64,000 bases of DNA, taken from NCBI GenBank assembly GCA_017302575.1, contig JAFLDD010000001.1, positions 521,988 through 585,987 on the forward strand. The letters are read 5' to 3'. The position numbers and the translations under genes are program-made. The notes beneath the pieces were generated by a model that was given only the letters and a program-made list of their open reading frames with translations, was not told the origin of the DNA and did not search any database. The stretch comes from Alphaproteobacteria bacterium (lineage in GTDB: Bacteria > Pseudomonadota > Alphaproteobacteria > Rickettsiales > UBA3002). Position 1 is the first letter of the stretch, and each line of letters begins with the position of its first letter. Below are positions 53,034 through 61,928 of the stretch, one piece after another.

Positions 53034-53318
53034 CTATCTATTAATATTTCGATTTTCGACATACAATATCGCGATTGCTACTAAGGTAGTGAATGGCGCA
53101 AATATAATAGCCAAAACTGCCATCGAAAAAACTGCGTCACAATCACTTACAAAACCACAAGTATGATACATTAATCTAGATATCGGGAATAATATTATGG
53201 CAGATAATAATGGATAGAAAAAATATGCAGCCCACTTATTTAGATTATTGGCAATCGCAATTTTTTTGAGAATAAGGGCGGCGACTATCAGCAACAAAAA
53301 TGTGATAATAAAACCCAT
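53034..53318 (-). CDS. Small hypothetical membrane protein inserted in the infB-truB operon
   Basis: 94 residues with three hydrophobic segments (about 1-20, 31-50, 66-87) and short charged loops; two Cys in HTCGFVSDCD. Not recognised. Its ATG overlaps the rbfA stop (TAATG), so translation is coupled to rbfA, and its stop is 5 bp before truB. Codons are markedly AT-rich compared with both neighbours, indicating recent acquisition. Its presence inside an otherwise conserved operon is unusual. Confidence 0.75.
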   Translation of the reverse strand: MGFIITFLLLIVAALILKKIAIANNLNKWAAYFFYPLLSAIILFPISRLMYHTCGFVSDCDAVFSMAVLAIIFAPFTTLVAIAILYVENRNINR

Positions 53319-53707
53319 TATTTATCATCTTTAGTGACGTCTTGGCGCACGCGGTCGGATTGCAGTAGCGTGTTGATACGGTTTGCCACTTCGAAGGAAG
53401 TATCGAGCTTGAAGAAAATCTTCGGTGAAAAGCGCAGCACGACTTTCTGGTTCATGAGATAGCGAATGCGATTTACGTTTTCTTTCAGCGCTTCCATGAT
53501 TTTTTCTTTGTTGCTGCCCGCAAGCGGCATCACGAACACGGTAGCGTTTTTGAGGTCAGGCGAAATGCGCACTTCGGAAACGGTGATGGAACCGCCATCT
53601 AGCTCTGGCACGTGGGTTTCACCGAACATGAAGATTTGCGCGAGTGCAGCTCGGATCTCTTCACCAACACGAAGCTGGCGCTGTGATGGCGGTTTACTTT
53701 CCCCCAT
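53318..53707 (-). CDS. rbfA: 30S ribosome-binding factor A
   Basis: 129 residues, KH-like fold. RQLRVGEEIRAALAQIF, ITVSEVRISPDLKNATVFVMPL, LKENVNRIRYLMNQKVVLRFSPKIFFKLDTSFE are RbfA signatures. Late 30S maturation factor. Starts 9 bp after infB. Confidence 0.96.
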   Translation of the reverse strand: MGESKPPSQRQLRVGEEIRAALAQIFMFGETHVPELDGGSITVSEVRISPDLKNATVFVMPLAGSNKEKIMEALKENVNRIRYLMNQKVVLRFSPKIFFKLDTSFEVANRINTLLQSDRVRQDVTKDDK

Positions 53708-53716
53708 GCGAGCCCC

Positions 53717-56218
53717 CTAGGCGTTTGCCGTTTCTTTTGCTTCCACCGAGCGCGCAATCGATTGCACTTCGAAGCACTCAATCATGTCGCCTTGGCGGAT
53801 ATCTTCGTAATTCTCGAACGCCATACCGCACTCGAAGCCAGACTTCACTTCTTTCACTTCGTCCTTGAAGCGCTTGAGTGTTTTGAGCGTGCCTTCGTGA
53901 ATCACCACGTTATCACGCAGCAAGCGTACTTTCGCGCCACGTTTCACGAGGCCGTCGGTAATCATACAGCCAGCAACTTTACCGTATTTGGTAATGTTGA
54001 AGACTTCGCGAATTTCTGCGTAGCCAATGAAGCTTTCGCGCAGCTCTGGGCTGAGCAAGCCAGAAAGCGCGGCTTTGATATCGTCAATAAGGTTATAGAT
54101 GATCGAGTAGTAACGAATATCGATTTTCTGTGCGGCCGCGAGTTCTTTCGCCTTCGGCATCGCGCGGACGTTGAAGCCGATGATGATTGCGCCCGTGGTT
54201 TGAGCCAAAATCACGTCCGACTCTGTCACTGCACCAACACCCATATGGGCGATGCGCACTTTCACTTCGTCGCCATCGAATTTTGCAAGTGAGCCAACAA
54301 TGGCTTCTGCGGAACCATGCACGTCTGACTTGACGATAACATTGAGTTCTTTCACTGCATTTTCGCCTGCGGCGGCAAATAGCTGGTCGAGCGATTTAGC
54401 GGTCGATACAGCGATACGCTTTTTCTCTTTCTCACGACGATATTCCACAATATCACGTGCTGCTTTTTCACTTTCAGCAACCGAGAATTCATCCCCCGCG
54501 TCTGGCGCTTGGTCGAGGCCGAGGATTTCCACTGGCAAGCTTGGTGGTGCTTCCTCAATGTCTTGGCCTTTGTCATTGTGCATAGCGCGCACGCGGCCAT
54601 AGGCAGCGCCTGCAACCACGATATCACCTTTACGCAGTGTACCACGTTGCACGAGAATGGTTGCCACCACACCGCGACCTTTGTCGATCTTCGCTTCAAC
54701 GACCGAGCCTGTCGCACGACGCTCTGGGTTAGCTTTAAGTTCCATCACCTCTGCTTGCAGCAGAATAGATTCGAGCAATTTATCGAGGTTGGTTTTTGCT
54801 TTCGCAGAAACTTCGACGCACATCACGTCACCACCGAAATCTTCTGGCACCAACTCGTGCTGCATGAGAGCCGTTTTTACACGGTTAACGTCAGCACCTG
54901 GCTTGTCGATTTTGTTGATGGCCACGATAATTGGCACTTTTGCTGCTTTTGCGTGGTTAATCGCCTCGATGGTTTGAGGCATGATACCATCATCCGCCGC
55001 AACGACGAGTACCACGATATCCGTAACTTTTGCGCCGCGCGCACGCATCGCGGTGAAGGCTTCGTGACCAGGTGTATCAAGGAAGGTAATTTTATCGCCG
55101 CTTGGCACTTGCACTTGGTAGGCACCGATATGCTGGGTAATACCGCCCGCCTCGCCCGATACCACGTCCGTCTGACGGAGCGCGTCGAGCAGTGAGGTTT
55201 TACCATGGTCAACGTGACCCATAATCGTCACGACGGGTGAACGTGGCGCCAGCGCCTCATTTGCGTCTTCGTCTTGGCTGAGATGTTCCTCAACGTCTGA
55301 TTCGCTCACGCGTTTGAATTTGTGGCCAAACACACCCACAATCAATTCTGCGGTATCTGCATCAATCGCTTGTTGGGGGGTGGCAATAGTGCCCAATTTC
55401 ATGAGTTCTTTAATCACGTCTACGGCACGCTCGGCCATACGGTTAGCGAGCTCTTGAACGGTGATTGCTTCTGGAATGATTACTTCACGGGCGATTTTCT
55501 CTTGCTGCGAAGAAGGAATGACGTTTGCTTTTTTCGCGACCTTGGCGCGCTGGCGCTTCACCGCAGAAAGCGAACGTACGCGCATGGTACCGTCGTCCAT
55601 ACCCAAGGCTTGGGAAATGGTCATTTTACCGCCACGTTTATATTCATTGTCTGGCTCGGTGCTGAGTCGCTTTTTCTTAGCTGCCGCCGCACGTTCATTT
55701 TCTTCATCAGCCGCGACACGCGCTGGATTCATTGGGCGCTTTAATGCACCTGGCAAATCTGGGCGCGCTGGGCGTGAGTTGGAAGGCGCATTTTTCAGTT
55801 TCTCTAAATTGCGCGCTGCCACATCATCCATTGGCGTAGTCGCCGTGGAGGTGGATTCCAGAATTTCGTCTTCAACATCGTCAAACGAACGAACGGGATT
55901 AATGGCTTGGTATGCCAAGGCATCGTCTTGTTTATCCGCTTGCTGGAGGGCACGCAGGCGCGCTTCGCGCTCGGCTTGATTCAATACACGCTGCTTGCTC
56001 GCGTCCGAAGCGCCCTTTTGCACCTCAACCATTGGTGCGCCGCCTTCATTGCCACGAGCAAAGGTACGGGTTTTTTTGACTTCAACTGTTACCGTCTTGC
56101 TGCGGCCACGCTGAAAATTCTGCTTAACCTTCCCCGCCTCCATCGTCTTGGTAAGCGACAGCGTATTAGGCGCTGAAAGTTTCAGTGCGTCTTTTTTAGA
56201 GGTGGTATCGTCGGTCAT
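53717..56218 (-). CDS. infB: Translation initiation factor IF-2
   Basis: 833 residues. The N-terminal third is charged and partly low-complexity, including the conserved IF2 start block ([42 protein letters not shown]). IF2_N domain precedes the G domain: G1 [10 protein letters not shown]3 DTPGH, G4 NKID, G5 VSAKAKTNL. Then domains II-IV with the fMet-tRNA-binding C-terminus. GTPase that places initiator tRNA on the 30S. Part of the rimP-nusA-ylxR-infB-rbfA-truB cluster. Confidence 0.97.
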   Translation of the reverse strand: MTDDTTSKKDALKLSAPNTLSLTKTMEAGKVKQNFQRGRSKTVTVEVKKTRTFARGNEGGAPMVEVQKGASDASKQRVLNQAEREARLRALQQADKQDDALAYQAINPVRSFDDVEDEILESTSTATTPMDDVAARNLEKLKNAPSNSRPARPDLPGALKRPMNPARVAADEENERAAAAKKKRLSTEPDNEYKRGGKMTISQALGMDDGTMRVRSLSAVKRQRAKVAKKANVIPSSQQEKIAREVIIPEAITVQELANRMAERAVDVIKELMKLGTIATPQQAIDADTAELIVGVFGHKFKRVSESDVEEHLSQDEDANEALAPRSPVVTIMGHVDHGKTSLLDALRQTDVVSGEAGGITQHIGAYQVQVPSGDKITFLDTPGHEAFTAMRARGAKVTDIVVLVVAADDGIMPQTIEAINHAKAAKVPIIVAINKIDKPGADVNRVKTALMQHELVPEDFGGDVMCVEVSAKAKTNLDKLLESILLQAEVMELKANPERRATGSVVEAKIDKGRGVVATILVQRGTLRKGDIVVAGAAYGRVRAMHNDKGQDIEEAPPSLPVEILGLDQAPDAGDEFSVAESEKAARDIVEYRREKEKKRIAVSTAKSLDQLFAAAGENAVKELNVIVKSDVHGSAEAIVGSLAKFDGDEVKVRIAHMGVGAVTESDVILAQTTGAIIIGFNVRAMPKAKELAAAQKIDIRYYSIIYNLIDDIKAALSGLLSPELRESFIGYAEIREVFNITKYGKVAGCMITDGLVKRGAKVRLLRDNVVIHEGTLKTLKRFKDEVKEVKSGFECGMAFENYEDIRQGDMIECFEVQSIARSVEAKETANA

Positions 56219-56250
56219 GTTCAGTCGTTCTTTTCTGTTAAGGCGTTGTG

Positions 56251-56823
56251 CTATAAACCAGTTTCTTCCATAAATAAAGCGAAACGGCGCAATTCTGCGA
56301 TAAAAAATGCACCAGCCGAGCCGTTCAATACAGCCACGTGCACCGCATTCTCTTTCCCCGTCACTTCTGAAAGTAAGGCGCGCGATAAACTCCGGTAAGA
56401 GGGAATGTCACCTGCTTTCATTTTTCGGATGCCGTCTTCACTTGCGTCGGAAGCGTGCAAGAGCGCCGCTACTTCGCCCTTAGCAAGGGCTTCCATGACC
56501 TTGTCGTGGCCACTCAGTAGCTGCCCTGCTTTACGTGCCATCGATAGCGCATCACGCAGGCGCTGCTGCAATAGCCGCTCAATCAGCTCTTGCAGGCCGT
56601 CTGGTATTTCAACGGTTTGCTTGGCAGCTTTGCCGAAGGAACGTTTGGCAATCGCTTCCGCTAGTGACAGCTTCGAGGCGGTCAGCCACAATCCACGGCC
56701 TGGTAATTTTCCAGCAACATCAGGCACTAAGCGATCTTCAGGGCCGACGACAAAGCGTATCATTTCGCAGACAGGTTTCACCTGCCGCGTTACGATGCAC
56801 TGACGTTCAACCTCCGTTGCCAT
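56251..56823 (-). CDS. YlxR / L7Ae-type RNA-binding protein
   Basis: About 190 residues with two modules: an N-terminal YlxR (DUF448) domain ([43 protein letters not shown]) and a C-terminal L7Ae/L30e-like domain ([49 protein letters not shown]). This two-domain form, between nusA and infB, is normal for alphaproteobacteria. Probably RNA-binding, with a role linked to transcription-translation. ATG 56823 follows GGAGG at 8 bp, 19 bp after the nusA stop. Confidence 0.92.
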   Translation of the reverse strand: MATEVERQCIVTRQVKPVCEMIRFVVGPEDRLVPDVAGKLPGRGLWLTASKLSLAEAIAKRSFGKAAKQTVEIPDGLQELIERLLQQRLRDALSMARKAGQLLSGHDKVMEALAKGEVAALLHASDASEDGIRKMKAGDIPSYRSLSRALLSEVTGKENAVHVAVLNGSAGAFFIAELRRFALFMEETGL

Positions 56824-56842
56824 GTTGCGTTCCTCCGCATGG

Positions 56843-58360
56843 TTATGCAGCGAACCAAGATTCACGCGCTTTCATAATCATCGCGCTGATCTCGTCCATG
56901 CTGAGGCCTGATTTTGGAATGATTTCCATGAATTCGTCGGTTGCGAGGCCTGCGAAATCGTCCATGGTTTTTACGCCATTATCTGCCAATTTCTCAACGA
57001 TATCGAGGCTGAGGCCTTCGTGCTTCATCAATGCTTCTTCTACACCCAGCGACTTGAGCTTTTTCTCGGTCTCAGCGCGTTTGGTGTCGAGATAATCATT
57101 AGCACGATTGCGAAGTTCTGCGGCCACTGCTTCATCGAAACCTTCGATGTCGGCAAGCTGTTCCACCGGAACGAAGGCAACTTCTTCTACCGAGCTAAAG
57201 CCTTCGGTCACAAGCAAGTGTGCAATCACTTCTTCCACGTTCAGTGCTTCAATGAAGAGCGCGCTGAGGCGGTTGAACTCTTGCGTACGACGGTCTGACT
57301 CGGCTTCTTCGGTCAGAATATCGATGTTCCAGCCAGTGAGCTGCGCAGCCAAGCGCACGTTTTGACCACGGCGACCAATTGCCAGCGAAAGCTGATCGTC
57401 TGGAACGACTACTTCGATACGGTTTGAGTCTTCGTCGATCACGACTTTGCTTACTTCTGCCGAAGAAAGCGCGTTCACCACGAAGGTCGCAGGATCTTCC
57501 GCATATTCCACGATGTCGATTTTCTCACCTTGCAGTTCCGAAACCACTGCCTGTACGCGTGAACCACGCACACCCACGCATGAAAGCACGGGGTTTACGC
57601 TTGGGTCATGCGACATGACGGCGATTTTAGCGCGTGAACCAGGGTCACGAGCAACCGCTTTAATTTCAATTACGCCATCGTAAATTTCTGGCACTTCTTG
57701 CATGAAGAGTTTCGCGAGGAATTCAGGGCGGGTACGCGACAGGAATACCTGAGCACCCGTCTTCTCACGACGCACGTCATGAATGTAGGCGCGGATGCGA
57801 TCGTCCTTGCGGAAGGTCTCTCTTGGGATCAATTCATCGCGGCGAATCACAGCCTCGGTACGGCCGAAATCTACTGTTACGTTGCCATATTCTACACGCT
57901 TCACCGTACCATTGACGATTTCGCCAATGCGGTCTTTGAATTCGTCGAACTGACGCTCACGCTCAGCATCACGCACTTTCTGTACGATCACTTGCTTCGC
58001 AGTCTGTGCCGCAACGCGACCGAAGTCGATGGGTGGTAGTTCGTCACGGAACTCGTCACCGACTTTGCAGCCAGGGAATTTTTTCTGGCCTTGTGCGACC
58101 GTGTAAAACTTCGCTTCGTCTTCTGGGTTCTCGATTGCCTCAACAATCGTGATGACGCGGAACAAGGTGATAGCACCTGTCTTGCGGTCAATCTCAGCGC
58201 GGATGTCGTGCTCTTGACCATATTTTTTACGGCCTGCGATTTGAATCGCGTTCTCCATTGCTTCCAGCACGGTGTCGCGGTCAATGTTCTTTTCACGCGC
58301 TACTGCATCTGCGATTTGCAGCATCTCGGTTGAGCCGTGAATTACTTGTGGTGCAGCCAT
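56843..58360 (-). CDS. nusA: Transcription termination/antitermination factor NusA
   Basis: 505 residues. N-terminal RNAP-binding domain (MLQIADAVAREKNIDRDTVLEAMENAIQIAGRKKYG), S1 domain (GEIVNGTVKRVEYGNVTVDFG), two KH domains (GSRAKIAVMSHDPSVNPVLSCVGVRGSRVQAVVSEL; VVPDDQLSLAIGRRGQNVRLAAQLTGW) and two C-terminal helix-hairpin-helix acidic repeats. Elongation pausing, termination and antitermination factor. Follows rimP by 12 bp. Confidence 0.97.
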   Translation of the reverse strand: MAAPQVIHGSTEMLQIADAVAREKNIDRDTVLEAMENAIQIAGRKKYGQEHDIRAEIDRKTGAITLFRVITIVEAIENPEDEAKFYTVAQGQKKFPGCKVGDEFRDELPPIDFGRVAAQTAKQVIVQKVRDAERERQFDEFKDRIGEIVNGTVKRVEYGNVTVDFGRTEAVIRRDELIPRETFRKDDRIRAYIHDVRREKTGAQVFLSRTRPEFLAKLFMQEVPEIYDGVIEIKAVARDPGSRAKIAVMSHDPSVNPVLSCVGVRGSRVQAVVSELQGEKIDIVEYAEDPATFVVNALSSAEVSKVVIDEDSNRIEVVVPDDQLSLAIGRRGQNVRLAAQLTGWNIDILTEEAESDRRTQEFNRLSALFIEALNVEEVIAHLLVTEGFSSVEEVAFVPVEQLADIEGFDEAVAAELRNRANDYLDTKRAETEKKLKSLGVEEALMKHEGLSLDIVEKLADNGVKTMDDFAGLATDEFMEIIPKSGLSMDEISAMIMKARESWFAA

Positions 58361-58372
58361 TGTTCTTCTCCT

Positions 58373-58861
58373 TTAGGCGGTTTTCTTTTGGTGGGCTTTA
58401 ATCAATGCATCGGTCAGCACCAGCTTTGCTGCTTGAACATCGCGGTGCGGAATAACGAATTCTTCTTTATCAACAGCAAGAACCACGTTCTCACCTTCGA
58501 TGGCTTTAATCGTGCCAGTAAAACGTTTGCGGCCATGGATTGGCAGAATGGTCTCCAACTTTGCGCTATGGCCTTTGTAATTTTCAAAATCCTTGAGCGA
58601 GACAAGCGGGCGGTCAATACCGGGTGAGCCGACTTCGAGGCGGTATGCGCTGTCGATAATGTCTTCCACATCAAGTATCGCAGAAATCTGGCGGCTGATT
58701 TTTTCGCAATCATCCAGCGTCATGGAACCATCCGGGCGCTCGGCCATAATTTGCAGTAAGCGATGCTTACCATCGTTGAGTTTTACCTGCACGAGGTTGA
58801 ACCCCATCGACGTAATCGACGGTTCTATGAGTTCTCTTACCTGTTGAGCTACATTGCTCAT
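58373..58861 (-). CDS. rimP: Ribosome maturation factor RimP
   Basis: 162 residues. VRELIEPSITSMGFNLVQVKLNDGKHRLLQIMAERPDGSMTLDDCEKISRQISAILDVED and YRLEVGSPGIDRPLVSLKDFENYKGHSAKLETI are RimP signatures. 30S assembly factor. ATG 58861 has GGAG at 5-6 bp. First gene of the nusA operon, preceded by an apparent leader attenuator and promoter. Confidence 0.95.
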   Translation of the reverse strand: MSNVAQQVRELIEPSITSMGFNLVQVKLNDGKHRLLQIMAERPDGSMTLDDCEKISRQISAILDVEDIIDSAYRLEVGSPGIDRPLVSLKDFENYKGHSAKLETILPIHGRKRFTGTIKAIEGENVVLAVDKEEFVIPHRDVQAAKLVLTDALIKAHQKKTA

Positions 58862-58877
58862 CGTATCTCCAAGTAAC

Positions 58878-58904
58878 AAAAAAGGCGGCTTGTTGAGGCC
58901 ACCT
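58878..58904 (-). terminator. Leader terminator/attenuator before rimP
   Basis: Minus strand: AGGTGGC / GCCGCCT stem (one G-T pair), 8-nt loop, followed by six T, ending 17 bp before the rimP ATG. Because a good promoter lies between this hairpin and the upstream gene, it should act on rimP-nusA transcripts themselves. It may also stop read-through from the upstream orphan. Confidence 0.7.
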
Positions 58905-58932
58905 CTTTGTGTGTGTATTTGAATGTTGGGGC

Positions 58933-58961
58933 TATTTAGGGTTTTGGCACACTAAAATCAA
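58933..58961 (-). promoter_or_regulatory. Sigma-70 promoter for the rimP-nusA operon
   Basis: Minus strand TTGATT (-35, 58956-58961) and TAAATA (-10, 58933-58938) with exactly 17 bp between. Predicted start near 58926, giving a leader of about 65 nt that contains the terminator hairpin. Confidence 0.6.
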
Positions 58962-58976
58962 GCCATTTCTTACGTA

Positions 58977-59369
58977 CTAAGCACGACCCGCAGCACTAAC
59001 AGCCTGTATATTTCGCAAAGCCGCAATATCTGCTCTCGCTGAGTTCGGCGCAAGCTCCTGAATCATATCACAAAATCTTTCGGCTTTATCTTTGCTGCTT
59101 ACCATAACGCTTATCACCGGCGTACGGTTATCTTGAGATACTACACCGTGCGTTGCTTCTCCCATCGCTTTCAGTTTAATCCCATCAACGATAAGATTTT
59201 TAAACGAAGCGAGGAGATTTGGCTTTCCATCCATTTTTGTGCCAATCAGCGAATCATCCAACAATACGCTGCATTTATAGGCACCGGGGCGTAACTCGGT
59301 ATAGCCATAAGCAACGATATTTGATTGTAATGTTTGATTTGCAATTGCGCGTTCTTCAGGGGTCGACAT
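58977..59369 (-). CDS. Hypothetical protein, about 130 aa
   Basis: Not recognised. Soluble mixed alpha/beta (AYGYTELRPGAYKCSVLLDDSLIGTK, PVISVMVSSKDKAERFCDMIQELAPNSARADI). Three closely spaced ATG codons exist (59381, 59375, 59369); 59369 has GAGGA at 5 bp. Preceded by a direct-repeat promoter of the orphan-gene type. Confidence 0.65.
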   Translation of the reverse strand: MSTPEERAIANQTLQSNIVAYGYTELRPGAYKCSVLLDDSLIGTKMDGKPNLLASFKNLIVDGIKLKAMGEATHGVVSQDNRTPVISVMVSSKDKAERFCDMIQELAPNSARADIAALRNIQAVSAAGRA

Positions 59370-59403
59370 ACTCATCCTCATAATTGGTTTTTTGTGATGC
59401 CAA

Positions 59404-59448
59404 CCTACAAATGCACTTCATCAAAGTCATGTGAAGGTTTGATGAAGA
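59404..59448 (-). promoter_or_regulatory. PhoB/OmpR-type direct-repeat promoter
   Basis: Minus strand: TCTTCAT and CCTTCAC 11 bp apart (59431-59448), a third half-site CTTTGAT (59420-59426), then a weak -10 (TGTAGG, 59404-59409) after 10 bp. Drives the orphan at 58977-59369. Confidence 0.45.
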
Positions 59449-59456
59449 TTCGCGTG

Positions 59457-60122
59457 TTACTTTTTAACACACTCAAAAAACATGGGTTCGCGGCCTTGTT
59501 CGGTGGTTTTGCGCTGGTATTTGGTGACTGTCCAGTCCTTGGGGGGTGTTTGCCAATCGGCTTTTTCCTTGGCCGTCCACTCATAATCAGGGTGCGCCAG
59601 AAGATGCTCCAATATCCATGCTGAATAATCCACATGGTCGGTAGCGACCAGCAATCTACCGCCTTTTTTATGAACACGTGAGAGCATGCTGAGCGTCTGC
59701 TGATTAATCAGGCGGCGCTTGTTATGACGCACCTTCGGCCACGGGTCTGGGAACAAAACAAATATCTCATCGAAAATGGCTTCGGGCAGCACTTCAAGCA
59801 GTTCGCGTGCATCGCGCGTATGCAGGCGAATATTCTTGAGTTTATGCTGGTCAATTTCCGTGAGCAGCTTGGCGACGCCATTAATATAAGGCTCGCACCC
59901 AATATAGAGCGTGTCGGGGTTGTGCTTAGCCTGCGCAGCTAGATGCTCGCCAGCGCCAAAACCAATCTCCAGTGCATAGCGTTTATAGCCAGACTCTATC
60001 GACGGCTTTAGAGTTGGCAACAGCTCATCCACCAGCTGTTGCTGGTAGGGACGAAGGCTACGCCCGCGATTACGACCAAAACTCGATAGGTACTTAGGCT
60101 GCGTTGCTGATGCCGAACTCAC
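59457..60122 (-). CDS. trmB: tRNA (guanine-N7)-methyltransferase
   Basis: 221 residues. SAM-binding [37 protein letters not shown] and the tRNA-binding/catalytic [25 protein letters not shown] are TrmB signatures. Makes m7G46 in tRNA. Its start overlaps the metK 3' end by 29 bp, implying coupled translation. Confidence 0.96.
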   Translation of the reverse strand: MSSASATQPKYLSSFGRNRGRSLRPYQQQLVDELLPTLKPSIESGYKRYALEIGFGAGEHLAAQAKHNPDTLYIGCEPYINGVAKLLTEIDQHKLKNIRLHTRDARELLEVLPEAIFDEIFVLFPDPWPKVRHNKRRLINQQTLSMLSRVHKKGGRLLVATDHVDYSAWILEHLLAHPDYEWTAKEKADWQTPPKDWTVTKYQRKTTEQGREPMFFECVKK

Positions 60123-61287
60123 GCTTCAACTCCGCGACTAAGTCCGTTTTCTCCCAGCTAAATGCGCCATTTGCCTGAGGCTCGCGACCAAAATGGCCAT
60201 ACGAAGCAGTTGGCAGATAGATTGGGCGATTTAGTTGCAGATGCGTACGGATACCGCGCGGTGAGAGATTCACCAATTGCTGTAATACCTTCTCGAGCTT
60301 CTCTGGGTTCACGCGCGCATCACCATGCGTGTTCACGAAGAACGACACAGGGCGTGATACGCCAATGGCGTAAGAAAGCTGAATGGTGCAACGGTCAGCA
60401 AGACCAGCAGCCACAACGTTTTTCGCTAGATAGCGCGCAGCGTACGCTGCCGAGCGGTCAACTTTTGTTGGATCTTTACCCGAGAACGCGCCGCCGCCAT
60501 GTGGGGCCGCACCGCCGTACGTATCGACGATAATCTTACGACCCGTGAGGCCTGAGTCACCGTCTGGACCACCAATGATGAACTGACCCGTTGGGTTGGT
60601 GAAGAGTTCATTTTCTTCTGGCATCCAGCCTTTTGGTAGAACGTTTTGCACCACGCCACGAATCAATTCACGGATTTCAGCTTGTGAAATATCAGGACTG
60701 TGCTGGGTTGAAACAACCACCGAGTTGGCACGCACAGGCACGCCGTCTTTGTATAACAAGCTCACTTGGCTTTTTGCATCCGGCTCAAGCTTGTCGAACT
60801 TGCCACTGCGACGACCCTCAGATAGCGCCTGTAAAATACGGTGCGAATAATAAAGTGGTGCTGGCATCAATACAGGGGTTTCGTTGCACGCGTAACCAAA
60901 CATAATGCCTTGGTCGCCTGCACCTTCGTCTTTGTCCGCGCCGCTATCAACGCCTTGCGCGATGTCGGCTGACTGCTGGTGTACGTGATTATGGAACTCA
61001 AAGTTTTTCCAATGGAAACCTTCTTGCTCATAGCCAATGTCTTTAACGACATTGCGCGCCAATTCTTCCATGCGCTTAGCGGTCACTTTATCAGCACCAC
61101 GCGTTTCACCTGCAATGATGATGCGGTTGGTGCTTGCCATAGTCTCAAATGCGCAGCGCGCTTCTGGATTTTCTGTCAGGCATGCATCCACCACGGCGTC
61201 GGAAATCTGGTCGCAGATTTTATCGGGGTGCCCTTCCGAGACGGATTCACTGGTAAAAATGTAATGACTGCGTTCAAACTGACTCAC
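60094..61287 (-). CDS. metK: S-adenosylmethionine synthetase
   Basis: 397 residues. [41 protein letters not shown] (adenine-binding), [45 protein letters not shown] are diagnostic. Start codon is GTG at 61287 with TAGGAG 6 bp upstream; the N-terminus [18 protein letters not shown] agrees. The 61288-61422 gap holds a GGCGCA/TGCGCC hairpin (near 61391-61413) but I could not match it to any SAM riboswitch class. Confidence 0.97.
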   Translation of the reverse strand: MSQFERSHYIFTSESVSEGHPDKICDQISDAVVDACLTENPEARCAFETMASTNRIIIAGETRGADKVTAKRMEELARNVVKDIGYEQEGFHWKNFEFHNHVHQQSADIAQGVDSGADKDEGAGDQGIMFGYACNETPVLMPAPLYYSHRILQALSEGRRSGKFDKLEPDAKSQVSLLYKDGVPVRANSVVVSTQHSPDISQAEIRELIRGVVQNVLPKGWMPEENELFTNPTGQFIIGGPDGDSGLTGRKIIVDTYGGAAPHGGGAFSGKDPTKVDRSAAYAARYLAKNVVAAGLADRCTIQLSYAIGVSRPVSFFVNTHGDARVNPEKLEKVLQQLVNLSPRGIRTHLQLNRPIYLPTASYGHFGREPQANGAFSWEKTDLVAELKREFGISNAA

Positions 61288-61422
61288 AGGAAGCTCCTAT
61301 CAAAAATAATCTGGAGTGCTGGCAGTGCGAACATGCTTAGACCGGTTTTTAAGGTGGCCGCCAAACTCCAAATGCCCACCAATTCTGGGGCGCAACTTAA
61401 CGAACTGCGCCGTAACGTCAAC

Positions 61423-61836
61423 TTATTTGTCGGCGTTTTCTTCCGAAACCGCTTTGATTAATTCAATGATGCGTTTGCGCACTGCGGGATTTTTAATTTT
61501 GTAGTAGGCGCGCATGATATCCATCGTCTCGCGGCTACTGACTTGCTCATGCTCATAGGCAGGTGCTTCACCTTCTGCCATACCCATTACCGCGCTATCG
61601 ACGGTCAGCTCGTCACCGAATCCTTCAAAGAAATAGGAAACAGGAACATTCAAGGTCTTGGCAAAATCGTAAAGGCGGCTAGCGCCCATGCGGTTGATAC
61701 CACGCTCATATTTTTGAATTTGCTGGAACGTCACGCCAATGGCTTTGCCAATCGACTCTTGGCTTAACCCCATGATGGTGCGCTTTAACCGCAAACGTTT
61801 GCCGACATGAACGTCGACTGGATGTGAATCACTCAT
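61423..61836 (-). CDS. XRE-family transcriptional regulator
   Basis: 137 residues. N-terminal Cro/CI helix-turn-helix: VGKRLRLKRTIMGLSQESIGKAIGVTFQQIQKYERGINRMGASRLYDFAKTLNVPVSYFFEG, the form widespread in alphaproteobacteria, followed by a helical tail (MDIMRAYYKIKNPAVRKRIIELIKAVSEEN). It often sits upstream of metK in this class and may regulate it or itself. An 8-bp palindrome TGTATACA (61843-61850) lies 6 bp before the ATG; this could be its operator. An in-frame TTG at 61851 is a less likely start. Confidence 0.88.
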   Translation of the reverse strand: MSDSHPVDVHVGKRLRLKRTIMGLSQESIGKAIGVTFQQIQKYERGINRMGASRLYDFAKTLNVPVSYFFEGFGDELTVDSAVMGMAEGEAPAYEHEQVSSRETMDIMRAYYKIKNPAVRKRIIELIKAVSEENADK

Positions 61837-61928
61837 AACGTATGTATACAACCTAAATTACACTGAAGAAGATTCAGTAAACGCTTTGGTTTTATATCGC
61901 AAGCTAATTAAAGGTTATTAAGAAATTC

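Noticed and set aside
54509..55195. 228-codon plus-strand ORF across infB
   Set aside because: His/Cys/Phe-rich translation typical of antisense reading of an infB G domain.
61288..61422. Possible SAM riboswitch before metK
   Set aside because: A short hairpin exists but none of the conserved sequences of known SAM riboswitch classes could be matched.
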